Notes: generated by a model not told the origin, from the sequence alone. A stretch of 64,000 nt of DNA from Actinomortierella ambigua (GCA_016098155.1 JAAAJB010000115.1:1-64000); one strand, 5' to 3'. Positions 33,707 through 46,829 are shown, counted from the first letter of the stretch. Numbers and translations: made by a program.

Positions 33707-34801
33707 ATGGCCATGAAACACCTCCGGCCAATCAAACGACGCTCGAACACAGCTGCCGCCTGTTTGCTAGGCTTCCTGGCTTTAACTCTGAGCGCTGTCG
33801 TCGTAAAAGCGCAGCAACAAGGCGTGCCACCACTGGATGAGCAGCTCAACATCCTCTACTCGGACAGCGGCAGCGTCGAGGTCGCCAACGAGTATCTGGT
33901 CTACAACACCTGCCACGTCTCCAAAACCGCCCAGGGTGGCGTTGGAGCCGTGTACGACAATCTCGCCTTTGTACCGATCGATGCCACCGTCAACTTTTAC
34001 AAGGACGATAACTGTCAAGACTTTGCCTTTGGCTTGGTCGGACACTATCAACCGTTCCCGGGTCCGGCTCGCTCGATTAAATGGGTCGGCCGGGATCGCG
34101 ACAATGTCGGTGTCTACTTTAACACCCCTCTACCATTGACGAGCAAAGAAGGGTTCGGAGACGGAGACGGAGATGCAGGAACAGGGGACTTGCCACCAGA
34201 CTCAAAGGACCCCACTCAGGTCACAGATCCAAAGCAGCAACCTTCGCAACAGGTCCCTTCTACCGTCGTAACACCGCCGACTGGCCCTCCTCAAACGCCG
34301 AGTGGCGGCGACAACAGCGATGATGCTGATCAATCCAGCGAGAGTAGCTTCCTAAGCTTTGTTGGTAGCGTGGTTGGGTCAGCCATTGTGCTGTCCATCG
34401 GTGGAACCATCGTTTGGATGACGGTCGGCAGGAAGATTGTAAAGTCCAAAGCAGGAGGACGCCCCGACAAAGGGAAGGGTGTGCTACCATCGTACGCCCG
34501 TGCTAGGGGCCATCGACTGAGTGATGACGATGATTATGATGCAGCCCAAGGCGATGAGCACATCCGCCTAACCGCGAGCAGGATACGGGAGAATGACGAG
34601 GCTTTTGAGATTGGTGACGGCGACGACATTGAATCCAACGACGGATTTGACGACAATGGAAACGAAAGCTTCCTACAGCACCGTCGTTCCTCGCCCCATT
34701 CTGAAGGCGGGGCATCGACGAGCTCCTATCATGACCCAACCCTTTCTGGCGATGAAGACGTCGCAGATGACGATTCAAACGATACACAGCCCTTGAACTA
34801 G
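33707..34801 (+). CDS. Orphan type I membrane protein with secreted N-terminus
   Basis: Intronless, 364 residues, not recognised. A signal peptide is clear: basic RPIKRRS, hydrophobic CLLGFLALTLSAVVV and a likely cut after VKAQ. The extracellular part has about 100 folded residues with only two Cys (NTCHVSK and DDNCQDF), suggesting one disulfide, and a pattern of beta strands. A Pro/Ser/Thr/Gln linker (QQPSQQVPSTVVTPPTGPP), typical of O-glycosylated stalks, leads to one membrane helix (FVGSVVGSAIVLSIGGTIVWMTV) with a basic stop-transfer. The cytoplasmic tail of about 110 residues is strongly acidic (SDDDDYDAA, GDGDDIESNDGFDDNG). It may be a cell-surface sensor or adhesin, but that is a guess from layout only. 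Confidence 0.8.
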   Translation: MAMKHLRPIKRRSNTAAACLLGFLALTLSAVVVKAQQQGVPPLDEQLNILYSDSGSVEVANEYLVYNTCHVSKTAQGGVGAVYDNLAFVPIDATVNFYKDDNCQDFAFGLVGHYQPFPGPARSIKWVGRDRDNVGVYFNTPLPLTSKEGFGDGDGDAGTGDLPPDSKDPTQVTDPKQQPSQQVPSTVVTPPTGPPQTPSGGDNSDDADQSSESSFLSFVGSVVGSAIVLSIGGTIVWMTVGRKIVKSKAGGRPDKGKGVLPSYARARGHRLSDDDDYDAAQGDEHIRLTASRIRENDEAFEIGDGDDIESNDGFDDNGNESFLQHRRSSPHSEGGASTSSYHDPTLSGDEDVADDDSNDTQPLN

Positions 34802-34966
34802 TCGCACAAATAGCATCTCAACACAGGGCACAGTCTCACACCCTAGAATTTGTACAATACAATCCTTGTTTTCATATCTGAGGACAATTTCAATTATGGA
34901 GCAATAATGTGCAAGAACAAATCAGGGACGGAGAGAAAGAGCAGGACATGCAAGTGATCAGGCTAC

Positions 34967-37900
34967 TCAAGTCGCGCCATTAGGACCGGTGCTAACCGGA
35001 GAGAGCGTCTCCAATGCCGTGGCATATTCCTTGATCACACGCTGTAATGCGCGGTTAGAGCTCAGGATCGGCAATATATCCCTCAGAAGCTCCCGTTTCG
35101 GTATGCCGAGTACCGTCGGTACCCATCCCGAGTTTTCACCGCTAACCACAAAAAAAAAAAAAAAGAATGTTAGGCAACCTATGCATCCAAATATCAGCCC
35201 ATCATTTCCCCGCCTCATTCAAGAGAACAAAGCAACCCTGTCCTTCAAAAAAAAATCCTTACCCGCTATAGGATGGGCCCATCAAGAACTTGCACAGCTC
35301 CTCGACACGATTTTGGGCACCCTCTTCCGCCAGTCGTTGCGCATAGCATCGTAGCCACTGCTTGTACTCTAATGGCGAATGCAAGATCTGCGACGCTGCC
35401 ACCTGACTCTCCAGATGCCGAAGCGTCACCGCTCCTTGCACCGTGCTATCCACATGCAGTAGCTCCTGTGCGAACCCAACATCCCGATCCAGTCGCCCTC
35501 CCATCGCTGCTGCTTGCAAATGCGCCAGCACGCCTTTCCGTTGCTGCAATGGAGGTGACATAAGGCCGCCTCCACTTCCTGTTGTCGCTGTTGCTGCTGC
35601 TATAGTTGTCGATGGATCTACCCCAAAGAATGACGATGTCGCGTACCACGCGTCCACAACACGGACCCAGGATTTCATGCCCTCGTGATAGGTGTATCCA
35701 TGACCTGCAGATGTCGTCAGTAGCGGGAGCCCATTCTGTCGTACGGTAGCAGACGTGATTGACACCGAGGGCTGCGCTGAATCAGAGGGTAGGACTGCTG
35801 GATGCAGGATGGGTGCTATCGATTCTGAAGACAGGATCGCCTTTTGTTGGATCACATTCCTGAAGAGAAATGGCGGAGGGTTGGGCGAGGCGAAGGATCG
35901 ATAAAGCAAATGCAGGTGAGAAATCATAATAAATGGATGATAACAGATAGCATAAACCCCCCCCCATGATCATCTACAAGCATCTGAACCGTACCATGTA
36001 CTGACAAGCCCACAGGCGGTAATGCACATCAAGTACTCCTTATCACATTCAAGCAACGTCGCTGCAGACTCTAGCAGTATGCATGGGAGCAACCTAATCA
36101 ACGAGCACAAATCACGTAATAGAAGCACAACCTGTTAGTTCGCTTCCGCCCCTTTTCTTTTCATGCATGCCAGCGCAATCGATCGATCCAAGTCCCTCAT
36201 TTAGGGCTCTCTCACTCTCTCATTCTTTTCATTTCCGGCCTTACCTTCGGCCTGCTGGCGAATACACATAAAGTCCTCCATCCTCGCATGCAACAGCGCT
36301 AAAGTGGGCATTGCCTGTCATCAAGAGCACCGGCGAGGGGAGATAATCTGTCCACAGGATATTGCCTCGCTGACTGCAAATGACCTTGTTGGGCTCGTCG
36401 CCCTTGAGACTGTTATGACACTCGAGTCCCGCTCGATTCCGTGGGATGAACGACTTGACCCGCGGCATGCCTAACCGAACCTTGGACACTGCTACCAACG
36501 GTGCCGCCACGGCGTTTCTTGACAATATCTCCTCGTCTCCTCTCGAACCACTGAAGCCTCCCCCTCCAATTCCTCCACTGTTACCACTACTACCACCTCC
36601 TCCGCCACCGCCTCCTCCTCCGCCACTTCCTCCTCCTGCTATTCCTCCGCTGGCGACTTTGCTTCTGTTGCTCGCGTTGGTTTCCATCAGCTTCTTGTTC
36701 GCCACCCCGCTGCCTCCAGCACCATTCGTAGGCGCTTCTTTGCGCTTCACTCCAACAACAACTGTCGGGAATCCACCTTCGGGAATGTTGGTTGATGGTT
36801 GACTCCGTTCGATCACCGGTCCAGACGCCGCACCATCGTGTACAACGCGAGGTATCTATCATGTCGAGAAACGTTACACAAGCACATATATATATATCTT
36901 CCGCGGTTAGAGATGTCTGCAAACCTGGAAAGCGTGTACTTGATGGAAAGAGAGAAAGAAAAAGGAAACAAAAAGAAAAGAAAGGAAGGCAAGGGAACAA
37001 AAGAGAAAAAAAAAGGGGGGGGGAGGGGCGGCACCTCCACTTACATTGTGTTGAGCCGTGGGTGCCGGCCGGGAGATAATGTTGCCCATAGAGCTTCCCA
37101 GAAACAATGGCTTGATGCGTTTCTTTCCATCACTGGTGATGGTAACCGACTGATCGCTTGCAGACATGTGTGTCACAACCGGTTTGGCCATGGGCGACGA
37201 CTGGTCCGTCGTTATTGCTGCTGCTGATGCTGCCTGCTGTTGACTACTGGCAAAGACGCTTGGATCCGAAGGTGTAGCAAACGAAGTCGTGATCCCTTCC
37301 ATGGAAGAGTCCTCCTGCATGATCTCCTCCATCCTCGATTTCCTGGCTGGTGTGGCCCCTTCCATGAGCTTCTCTTCCAGAGCCAGCTGGAGGGGTGTCT
37401 CGGCCATGATCAGATTCCGGCGCTCATACCCATACTTGGCCAACAGTCGCTGCCGCTCCTCTGGCGAAACGGCCTCACCCAGATTCTCCGACTGGAACAG
37501 CAACACGGCCACTGTGCCATCGTACGAACACGCAAAGAGGGCTTGTCCGTTTGGTGTCCACGAAAGATCCTGAGAGCTGTGGTCAAACAGATCCTTGATC
37601 GCCACAAACGGCCGAGCCTCGTGCGTCCGCCACACCGACAATCCTCGATCCTGACTACCCACAGCCACAATCGACGTGAAGCTCGGCGTGCCCTCCTCCG
37701 GCTCTGTGTACTTGAACAACAGTGGATTAAAAGCTACGACTTCGATCGGCGCTGCGTGCCCGACCAGCGAGATGTCTGCCTTCCAATTGTCGCGCCCAAT
37801 CACTGCCGCCACGGGAATCGAGCTGCTGACGGCGTTCGCAGTTGCGATGTGGCCGCCATCGGGCGACCAACTTAGTCGTCGGAAGAATGTCGTGCCGGAT

Positions 37901-39445
37901 GATTGTGCGTATGGTGCCGTGATCTCTACTTCGACTTCCCAGTCTGTCACTCGCCATATCCTCACTGACTTGTCGTCGGACTAATTCATTTGATGACGGT
38001 ATTGTGAGGTGGAATGTTGGCCGTTAGCATAGAACAAGTAGAGATTTTTTTTTTAAAAAAAGGCTGTTAGAGCTTACCTGTGATGCAAGGTATTTGCCAA
38101 CAGGGTCCCATGTAAGTCCTTTGACAAACCCCTGGTGCTGATCCAGTTTCATGACCTTGTCTAGAATGACACCCGAGTCGACGACAAGAAAGAAATATGT
38201 AAGTCCCTGGAACGATGTGTCGCTCTCTAAAGCACAATGCAGGCTCTCTGGGTGCGCATACCGAATGTTTTGCCATCCCAGATGATGATTTTGGAGTCCA
38301 GGGATGCAGAGGCGAGATAGGTGTTCTCAGGTGACCATGCTACCTCCGATACATCTATTTTGTGATTGTGTTTGATAGAAGAGTTTGCATAAATGAATAT
38401 TCCATGATGACCCCCATACACTGGTATCAAGCATCAAAGAAAAAAAAAATATGCCCGACTACTTACCAGACTCGTGTCCTGACAAACGCCGTACCGCGCG
38501 CCAATTCTCGACATTCGGTCCGTCTGAGGATCCAAAGGCCGAGCCACCCCATGCCTCGGATGTCCTATATCGTTCCAAACGAGATATCAGTAAGACTACT
38601 AACTCTCTGGTCAAGACTCTCCCCCCTTCCTCTTGGGTATCCAAGACGTCTTGTGCTCATGCCGAGGCATCCTACCTGTCCAACTGCCAGATCATCACAA
38701 TCTGGTCATCCGATCCACTAGCAAGGTAGTTGCCGTCTCCGTTGGACCACTTGACGCACAGCACGGCTCCTAATGATGTTGTTTGTTTTGAGCCAGAAAA
38801 CAAGGGGGTTTGTTGTCACACGTCAGATATTGTACGCGTCAGCGATCTTTTGAGAAGGGAGCCCTTGTTTTGCCACTGTTGTTGATTTTTTTTGTTTGAA
38901 TGATCCGCCTCTGATAATAAAATCAATTTCTCATACCATTGTGAAGCGACATGGTGCAGAGATGTCGTTTGGCATCGGGATCCTGTTCCTTGTCTGCATC
39001 GAGAATCGGCGCCAGGCTCCATATTTTCACCTTGGCATCTAGAGAGAAAAAAAAGAGGGGGGGGAAGTGGGTGTAAGCGACATCGCCTCTGTTTCAATAA
39101 CAGGCATGTATACGACGAAACATGAGAAGCATGCGTAAGCCCCGTTTGCCGAGGGCACTACAGGAGAACGATAGCTTCGGTCTTTCGATGGTTGCAGATT
39201 TTGGTCCTCATACCTTGAGCTCCTGTAGCGAGGCGAGTACCGTCCGGATGGACGTGCAACGAGTATATTGGTGCCTTCTTCGACTTTTCCTCTAAGTTAC
39301 AAAAAAAAAAAAAAAGTGGGTTGCAGAGGTATTGAGGTGAGTCAAGGAAGACGCAGGCCCAAGTCATAGGTGCCCCTGAACGCCACTGCCTCCGGGTCAG
39401 AAACATACGAAGATGGCAGACCCAGTCCGGTTTGATGATTTGCAT
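34967..39445 (-). CDS. HIRA: HIRA-family H3.3-type histone chaperone subunit
   Basis: Nuclear WD40 scaffold of the HIR complex for replication-independent nucleosome assembly. Twelve exons (39445-39409, 39291-39214, 39038-38937, 38769-38676, 38564-38467, 38354-38262, 38160-38078, 37980-37045, 36855-36245, 36093-35995, 35859-35263, 35141-34967) sum to exactly 1000 residues in frame. The N-terminal seven-blade propeller runs from [19 protein letters not shown] through [30 protein letters not shown] and [19 protein letters not shown]. The B-domain (Asf1-binding type) is [14 protein letters not shown] disordered middle with a poly-Gly tract precedes the Hira C-terminal domain ([50 protein letters not shown]). 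It is the fused animal-like form rather than separate yeast Hir1 and Hir2 proteins. Confidence 0.93.
36573..36640. repeat. In-frame poly-Gly-coding triplet repeat
   Basis: GGN triplets on the minus strand encode a run of about a dozen Gly plus Ser in the disordered centre of the HIRA protein. On the plus strand the same DNA reads as a poly-Pro ORF, which is a shadow. Confidence 0.8.
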
Positions 39446-39681
39446 GGCGGTGCTGGTCGAACAAGAGTGGATGCAAGTTGTAATTTCCACTCTAGTCGAG
39501 AATAGTGAGATGTCGATGCTTTTACAAAAGAAACTCCTCCACAAGTGTAAAGAATAAAAGCGCGAAAACCCTCGTATTTAAATATCTTGATAGGCGGTCA
39601 AAGCAACTTGGGCTACAAAAAAAATGGATGCACAAGTCTCGAACTTCTAATATGAGGGATTGGCTGGGGGGGGGGGGACGA

Positions 39682-42458
39682 TCATGCTCGGACACGGTAC
39701 TTGGCCAACCAAGCATCGGCCTCAGCAAACTCCTTGGCTGCCTCCTTGGAGATGGCGCCCGACTCGCCCAAGCTCGCCGCCGCAGCAGCCACGACCTGCC
39801 AAAACTCAAACGCACGCGCCAACTCCTCCTTCAGGCTGTGCAAGAACAGGTTGGTCACCGCCGAGCCCAATTGCTTCGTCAGCTGCTGCACCGCCTGATC
39901 GGGTGTCAACGTATTGTTGTTGGCCACAATCTCGATGTAATGTTGCACAACAATACCCAGCACCGTCGAAGCTTCAGCCGCAAAGGGTGTCGTCGTGCCC
40001 AGCTCTGAATAATCCACCTTGTCCTTGTTGCACTCATCGGCCAACAGCATCTCAACCAACACAGCATCACTCAGATAACGCAGGTTCTTGCTCACGCTTC
40101 GGTGCATGCTGTTGAACACCAGCAAATCTCGGTTTAGCGGGCCCGTCCATGGCTTGGTGCCCTCAAACCGGCCATTGAGGATGCTGCAGGCTCTTGAAAT
40201 CAGGCAGCCGGCCTTGGCGATCGCTGCATCCTGGATCGGCTGTGTTTTGGTGTACGTGATGCTATAGGGTCGGTTGGATAACAGGCCCGCGCGGATCATT
40301 TCCAGAGCAACGAACAATTCGCTCTGAAATTGGGTCTTGTTCGCCTGCGCCTTGTTTCCGGCGAGCAGGGCTTTACCATAGGGAGTCAGCTCATGCTTGA
40401 CATCAATAAACGAACGCAGCTGCAAGAGCTTGAGCAGGTGGCGACCGTGGATCTCCGTTTGCGACTCGAGCGCGACCTTCTCGGCGTTCGCTGGACGTAC
40501 TGTCGAGGCTGCATCAGCAGGTGTGGCCACTGTGGCGAGAGCTGAGGCAAATGTGACCTATTCCAGTTTTCAGTTATGAAAGAAGAAAGAAGGAAGAGAC
40601 AAAAAAGAGGTCAACTTGGGACGGGATTGTTTTTTTCCGCAATGGGGGGGGGGGGAGCGATATGATAAACCACCAAGCTTCAGGCGAGGAAGGTGAACAA
40701 GTGATGGAATTTTACCTCGCCTTTGATCGTATTTTTGCCAGACTTCCAGTTGGCAACCTCGCTCACTTTGACGGGGGCAACATCCTCCTTGATGGGGTGC
40801 TCTGGCGCCGTGGTGCCATGCTCAAACCAGTAAACAGCCAAGATCTTCTTGTCGCGATAGTAACTGTGCAGATGAGCAGCGAGATTGGCCAGCGTCTGAG
40901 CCTTGATGCCAAGTACGGTCGTCGTCAACAGTTCCCGATACTCCTTGGTCTCGCCATTGCAGAGAGGCGAGTACTCCAAGCTGTATCCCCACAGCAGAAC
41001 GTTCAAAGCAAGCTCGGAGAAGACACCGCGCGACAGATAGTAGTACACTTCATCAGGAAGGCGGAAACCAACAAACTCGTGAATATCGGATGGCGCTTGA
41101 TCCGCGTTGAGAGCCTCAATGTGGCCATCCATGGTCAGGATGGGTTGGTAGCGAATGGCACAGCGAGTACGCATAAATAAGTCTACATAGTTTGAGCTGA
41201 CGACCTGAAGCGATAGGGTACAAAAAAAAGGGGGGGGGAGAGAGGGGGTATTAGGAATGCAAAAAAATACGATCGGATCAAACAACTCTAGGTCTGTGTC
41301 CCAGGTCCAGAACAAAACATACAGATGGTGCATCAGCGTAGGCTTTGACAGCATTGAAGCCAGTGCGATTTGTGCGGAGCATATCCTGGAGATTCCTGAT
41401 GGCAAATGCGCCGTCCATGTTCAGTGGAGGAAATGATGGGAATTGGTCAAACCCAGCTAAAATGCAAAAGTCCAAAAATTGGTCGTCGTTGAGCTGAAGA
41501 TCGTGCACGAGTGCCTTTTTGGAGATGACGGAAAACACGCCCTTTTCAAAATTGACACTGGTAATGACACGATCGACGTCAAACATGAGCAGCTCTGAAC
41601 CACCATAGATGGCATGCACGATCTGCTTAGGATTTCGCTCTAGGTACACGAGCTATGCATAAAGGAATAAAAGAGTATATGTGAGTTCGACTCAAGATCC
41701 AGTATAGTATGGCAAAGTAGCCTGCTTTCTTTCTTTTTCTCCGCCCAGCAGTGATACCTGTGCCCCGGCACCATAGGGAGCCTTCATATAGCTGATGCCA
41801 TGCTCTTTGAGGATGCGAATGATGAGATGCACAAGATCAGACTGGTGCACAAAGTTGGACGAGCTCCACGAAGACTGTGCCTGCTCCAATTTTCCGTTGT
41901 TCACAGCTTCCCAGGCGCTATTTCTCATGGCAATCTTTCCGCCGTCGTTCACAGAGGGCTTGTCCCTGCGCGTCCAGTTCAATCCCGAGAACACAAACAT
42001 GGGGTGAATGCCATAATTCCTATCATGTGAACAAAATAACAAGGGGGAAAAAAGAATTCGATCAGACTTGTTTTCAAACAGCGTTTACACAGAAAGCGCT
42101 TACTTTTAGGCGATGGTGATGACCTACTTGAACCCTTCGAGCTCCTTTTCTACAGCCTTGCGAAGTTTTGATGCGACGCCTCCAATACCAGCCAGGTACT
42201 GTTCCGAAGCTGAAATGGAAATTTTCTTGACCCATGCATTGCCATCGATGCCCAATCGGGTATCCTTGAGCGTGCTCAAAGGATGAACCGCGATGAGGTT
42301 GCGTTGGGGGATGTGGTAGCCTAGTCCATGTTGCCGTCGAGGAGAGCGAGGAAAAATAAAATAAAAAAGAGAGCATGACCCAATGTCGCGTCGTTGAGTA
42401 AACGAATGTGAATGTTACTGACACAGGTTGGCCATTCGATGCATTGGTGATCTGGCAT
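39682..42458 (-). CDS. MKT1: MKT1-family post-transcriptional regulator (XPG-like)
   Basis: Relative of yeast Mkt1, a cytoplasmic protein with a nuclease-like XPG fold that works with Pbp1 on mRNA regulation. Six exons (42458-42419, 42320-42128, 42019-41758, 41652-41323, 41204-40716, 40557-39682) give 729 residues. The XPG N-region has LGIDGNAWVKK and IHPMFVFSGL; the XPG-I-like part has YMKAPYGAGAQ, YGGSELLMFDVD and the following FCILAGFDQFPSFPPL. The Mkt1-specific centre is DIHEFVGFRLPDEVYYYLSRG and the C-terminal helical domain ends LAKYRVRA. Several acidic residues of active XPG nucleases appear altered (AGFDQF instead of GCDY), as in the non-catalytic Mkt1 group. Exon 1 (14 codons, starting at 42458) is chosen because only that frame joins to exon 2 and is less certain. 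Confidence 0.87.
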
Positions 42459-42711
42459 GAATGTCTTGAACGCCCAACGTCGACTCCTCCGTCACGAGTG
42501 CTTACAGTCAAGAAGACGCACAGGCATTTGGGTCCTCAAGAGCAAGCTGTTCCTGGAGCTGATGCCGATGAAGAAAGTTTGTCGGTTCTGAAGCAATAGA
42601 GGAACCCTTCCCTAAGGTTGACAAAGCCACATTGATCCCGACACGTTCAATCCCTCACGAGAACACACAATTCGAACCCTTTATTCTCTTTTATTGGGGC
42701 AATACACAGCT

Positions 42712-44654
42712 TTACACCTCCTTGAGCTCGCCGTTTGGCACTGGCTTGACTTCCGCGGCATTGCCGATGCGCGGCTCTGTGTTATAAATGCTGAGGTCGA
42801 AGCGGCGCAGATGCCACCAAAACTCGGTACACGACCCACACCAGAAGCCAGCACAACGCCCACGAGAGTTCAAGAATTTGGGGCGGCGACAATTGGTGAA
42901 TATGTGGTTCTCGAAACGACGGTCAATGAGCGCCAAAAATGCCTTGGCTGCCTCCTCCTTCACCTCAATCACGCTCAGGCTGTTCTCCATCATGCTCGAA
43001 AGTGCCAGCATTGTGTAGTTGACCTGGGCCTCGATGATAGCCGTCAAGCTGTTATGTCCTGGAGATGAGGAAAAGTGCGAGATAGGGTGGGTAGAAAAAA
43101 AAAAGCAGTAATTGTGGTTAAAAACAATGACCAAGAAAAGAAAGAAAAATGAACATCGCTGCATAAGCAAGGGTGCACAAAAGGCGGTCAAATTACCAAT
43201 GCCGGAATTGGGACCCCAGATCATAAAGTGGTTAGGGGACGCAGGGGCAGTGGTGCCAAAGTAGGTCAAAGGATCTTCACCCCAGCTCTTGGCCACATCG
43301 ACGCCACCTCTACCAAACCAGGTGTCAGGAGGGTAGTTCTCAACCCATCCAAAACCAGTGGCCAGAATGGCGACGTCAAACTCTTGTTTGGATCCATCCT
43401 CAAGCTCAATCGAGCGTCCCTCGACCTTGACGATCTTCTCGGTGCGCAAATCCACGTTGGGTTTCTGCATCGTAGAGAAGAAGTCGTCGGTCAAGACGAT
43501 GCGGCGCGAGCCAATCTCGTAGTCAGGGGTCATCTTCTTGCGCAGGGTCTTGTCCCGGACGGAGAGAAAGAGGTAGAGCCATGTCACGGCATACATGATC
43601 ATCCGATGGATGAACGAGTACCAGGTGAGGCGATAGTACAACAGGATGTTCGAGTCGATCGCGTAGTACCAGAAAGCCGTGTAGAGCGAATGGACCAACG
43701 GCACGTTGCGGAACGCCCATTTGATTGCATCCGAATAGCGGTAGTTGCACCAGGGCAGGATATAAGGCATCGATCTCGCATACACCGTCATATGCGATGC
43801 CTCTCTGCCAACATTGGGGATGATCTGGATACCACTCGCAGAGCAACCCACCACGGCAACGCGCTTGTCCTTCAAGTCCACCGAGGCATCCCACTGAGCT
43901 GAATGCCACATGGGACCCTTAAAGTCACGGAACTCTTCAGGGATCGACGGTATTCGGAGCAGACCGGTACAGCTGTAGACAATATCGACCACGTAATCTC
44001 CCTCAACGCCAGTGGCCTCGTTGCGCCAGTGGAGAGTCCATTTCTGGCGGTCTTCGTCCCATCGCATGTTGACCACGCGTGTCTGGAACTTGATCTTGTC
44101 GTACAAGTTGTATGTTCTGGCCGTCGCCTTGAGATACTCGAGAATCTCGGACTGTGGAGCATAGGGTCTGCTCCACTCAAAGTTTGGCGCAAAGGTGTAG
44201 TTATAGGTATGGGCGGTTTCTTTGAATCGTGGATACAAAAAAAAAAAAAGGACAAGCGAAGAGGGGGGAGTGGGGACCGTGTGAGTGCTTGCGCAACATA
44301 TCACCCCCACATCCAAAGGTAACGCAATATCTTCTGGCTCACTTACCATCACACGATGCCCCAGGATAGGTGTTGGCACTCCAAGTGCCCCCAATCTCTG
44401 TGTCGAGTTCAAAGATTGTGTAGGAGGTAATATGCAACAGCCGTTGAAGCTGGATAGCAACACAGAGACCTGATACTCTGTGTGCAGATGTTGCCAAGTC
44501 AACAAAATAGAGTTTTTTTTTTCAGTTGGCACAGACTTTTAATGGTATTAGAAAGTACGATGGAAAACAACCTAGGGTCTCATACTTACCCTGAGCCTAT
44601 GATGGCGATGGTTGGCGTAGAGCCGTCCTGGTATGCTGTGGTGAGCTTCTTCAT
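42712..44654 (-). CDS. Baeyer-Villiger-type flavin monooxygenase
   Basis: Class B flavoprotein monooxygenase using NADPH and O2 to oxygenate ketones or N/S centres. Four exons (44654-44590, 44477-44347, 44219-43197, 43058-42712) encode 521 residues, normal for the family. The FAD dinucleotide fold is IAIIGSGVSGLCVAIQL (first splice falls inside GxGxxG). FELDTEIGGTWSANTYPGASCD is the GG-motif region, the BVMO fingerprint is FKGPMWHSAQW (FxGxxxHxxxW, exact), the NADPH fold is VAVVGCSASGIQI, and the late signature is DVAILATGFGW and GPNSGIGHNS. The substrate cannot be read from sequence. A PLP enzyme gene follows upstream in the same orientation 379 bp away; a shared pathway is possible but unproven. 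Confidence 0.92.
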
Positions 44655-45033
44655 GGTCCCACTTTTTCTTAATCGGCAAGAGTGAGTAGAATGAGGATGA
44701 GAGTGTGAATGAGGTGAATTGCGACAATGGATGGGGTTGAGGGAGAAAGGCCCTTGAACGTCTGCGCACACCTCTCCTCCTCCCTTTCCTCACGTCGCAT
44801 GAAATGTGGTTCCAATCGAGGACGTCGCGCCGTCCCTGAGGGTGAGAAAGAAACAGACAAATGGGATGGCGCATACTCCGTCTGTGCACTGCCATCTGAG
44901 AATGCGACTAAAGCGTCACCATAGCGCGAGAACAAAACCAAACAAAAAAAATGCACAATCTATTTGACTGCAGGTGCTGTAGTGAGATCAACTGAAAAAG
45001 CTATTCAAGCTAGGAGAGGGGGATAACTTTTGT
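44655..45033. other. Promoter region of the flavin monooxygenase and 3' end of the PLP enzyme
   Basis: 379 bp between tandem minus-strand genes. It has G-rich and poly-A stretches but no recognised element. Confidence 0.5.
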
Positions 45034-46829
45034 TCAAGCCTTTTCTTCAGCGTTCAAGTCGTCAATAATCTCCTTGAGAACGTGGGCAAGGCGGACAAAG
45101 TCGCTCATTTCGAGGTAAATCTGTGCCGAGACGCGGCACCAAAAGGCACCATTGTGCTTGAAGCATGGAGCAAAGGCATTGTACTTGTCCTGCATCAGCT
45201 CGATCAAGTACTGTGGCGTCTCGATCTTGGGGTGCTCCAGGTTGTTGATGGGCAAGCGAATGTTGACCATGTTGGCCACCTGATGGTCGTCGTCGGGAGT
45301 CATGACGTTTGTACCGAGGATCTCGGCAATCTTCTTGCCGCCTTCAACAGCCAACGTGTGAGTGTAGTGGATAATGGCCTCCTCGCCATACTGCTTGCGG
45401 AAGTCGAGCGCGGCCTCGACCGACAAAAGTGTCGAGTAGTCCTGAGTGCCGTTCCAAGCAAACTCGTTCTCAAAGCCGTTGTTGTAGTCGCCGGTGATGG
45501 CCAGTGGGTGGATGAGATGCTGGTGTCGCTTAGGAACGTACAGGACTGCGGAGCCTCGTACACTGTAGAGCCACTTGTGGCAGCTGAATTAGGGCATGTA
45601 GAGCAGAATGGGGAGATTATCGGATTGGTCAGCTTTTTACAGTGTGATTCACAGGAGTATAATAGTCTGTAGGAGACGGGCTCAGCACCGGCGCCATGCA
45701 TTAAACACTATTTTTCTACATGCATTTTTTTTTCACAATGAAAAGAAAAGAAGCCGTCCATCGACAAAACTTACTTTGAAATGAAAAAGTCGGCGTTGAG
45801 CCAAGTCAGATCCACAGGTACTTGGCCAATCGCGTGAGCACCATCGACAAAGACAAGAATGCCGTACGAGCGGAGCATGTCCACCAGTGCCTTGACAGGA
45901 TGAACAATCGCCGGGACCGACGAAATCCAGTCGACCATGGCAAGGCGGATACGCGTGCCGTCCTTCTTGGCCATGTGTTCCTGGACAGCCTGCTCGACGC
46001 GGAAGACAATCTCGTGGTCCTTCATGGGGAAGTTGATGGGCACATTGATAATTCCGACGCCCTTGTTGGTGTCAGCGATATAGTTGATCGTGCGGTCGAC
46101 CGAGACGTAGCTCGTGGTCAGTTGCAGAATGTAATCACCAGGGACAAACTTCATGCTGCGAAGAACAGTGTTGACACCAACGGTTGTGTTGGTGACCATG
46201 ACAAGCTCATCCTTGTCACAGTTCATGTACTCGCCTAAGCGGCCGCGGATCATCTCAAGGGCCGGCTTGAGGCCACGGCGCATCCAGCGATCTGCCGTAC
46301 CGTGCCGTATAGTGTCGTGTCGTGTCGTGCGCCGTGTGCATTTCGTTCGTTAGGGAGGTGTTTCATGTTTCAGTAACGAGGTACAAGTGTTTGCATGTCT
46401 CAAGCTGCCCTCGCCCATTGGAAAAACAGCCAGTCAATTGGAAAATGGGGATCGAACGTACCAGGGTCCTGTTCGGCTTTACGGTGCCAGCCCAGCATGT
46501 TCTCTTCGACAACTTTTGGGAAGGTGCCTGGTATGGATGATCAGGGAAAGGGAAAGTGGGAGGCGAGAATCCCATTAGCACAATAGCGCTCTAGTTAGAC
46601 AATCTTTCCCCCTAACAGCGGGCAGTACACAAAATTATGTATGGTCGACCAACTCATGGTTGTTCATTTTAGCCGAGTGAATAGCAGCACCACAACCCCG
46701 CCTTTTTTTTTTCTTCTCCTCCATACCGAAGCTTCCGTGGTTGAACTGAGTAAATCCTTCGGGAAAGAGAAAGTTCTTGCGCTGAGCATGACCGAAAGGC
46801 CCAGGGTTGGAAGGTGTTGGCAGGGTCAT
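45034..46829 (-). CDS. Class V aminotransferase-fold PLP enzyme (Egt2/isopenicillin-epimerase-like)
   Basis: Four exons (46829-46727, 46527-46462, 46291-45775, 45583-45034) encode 411 residues. FTQFNHGSFGTFPKVV is the N-terminal mark of the group annotated as isopenicillin-N epimerase-like, which includes the fungal ergothioneine C-S lyase Egt2. VFVDGAHAIGQVPVDL contains the PLP-binding Asp and His, and FFISNCHKWLYSVRGSAVLYV carries the Schiff-base Lys (about residue 232), which is split by an intron just before Asn. The ending FWCRVSAQIYLEMSDFVRL is the C-terminal domain Arg region binding the substrate carboxylate. Start at 46829 gives a short hydrophilic leader, so it is probably cytosolic. 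Egt2 activity is a guess from group resemblance; cysteine-desulfurase or lyase activity on another substrate is possible. Confidence 0.87.

Noticed and set aside
36446..36802. Plus-strand ORF with a long poly-Pro tract
   Set aside because: Antisense to the Gly-rich part of HIRA exon 9.
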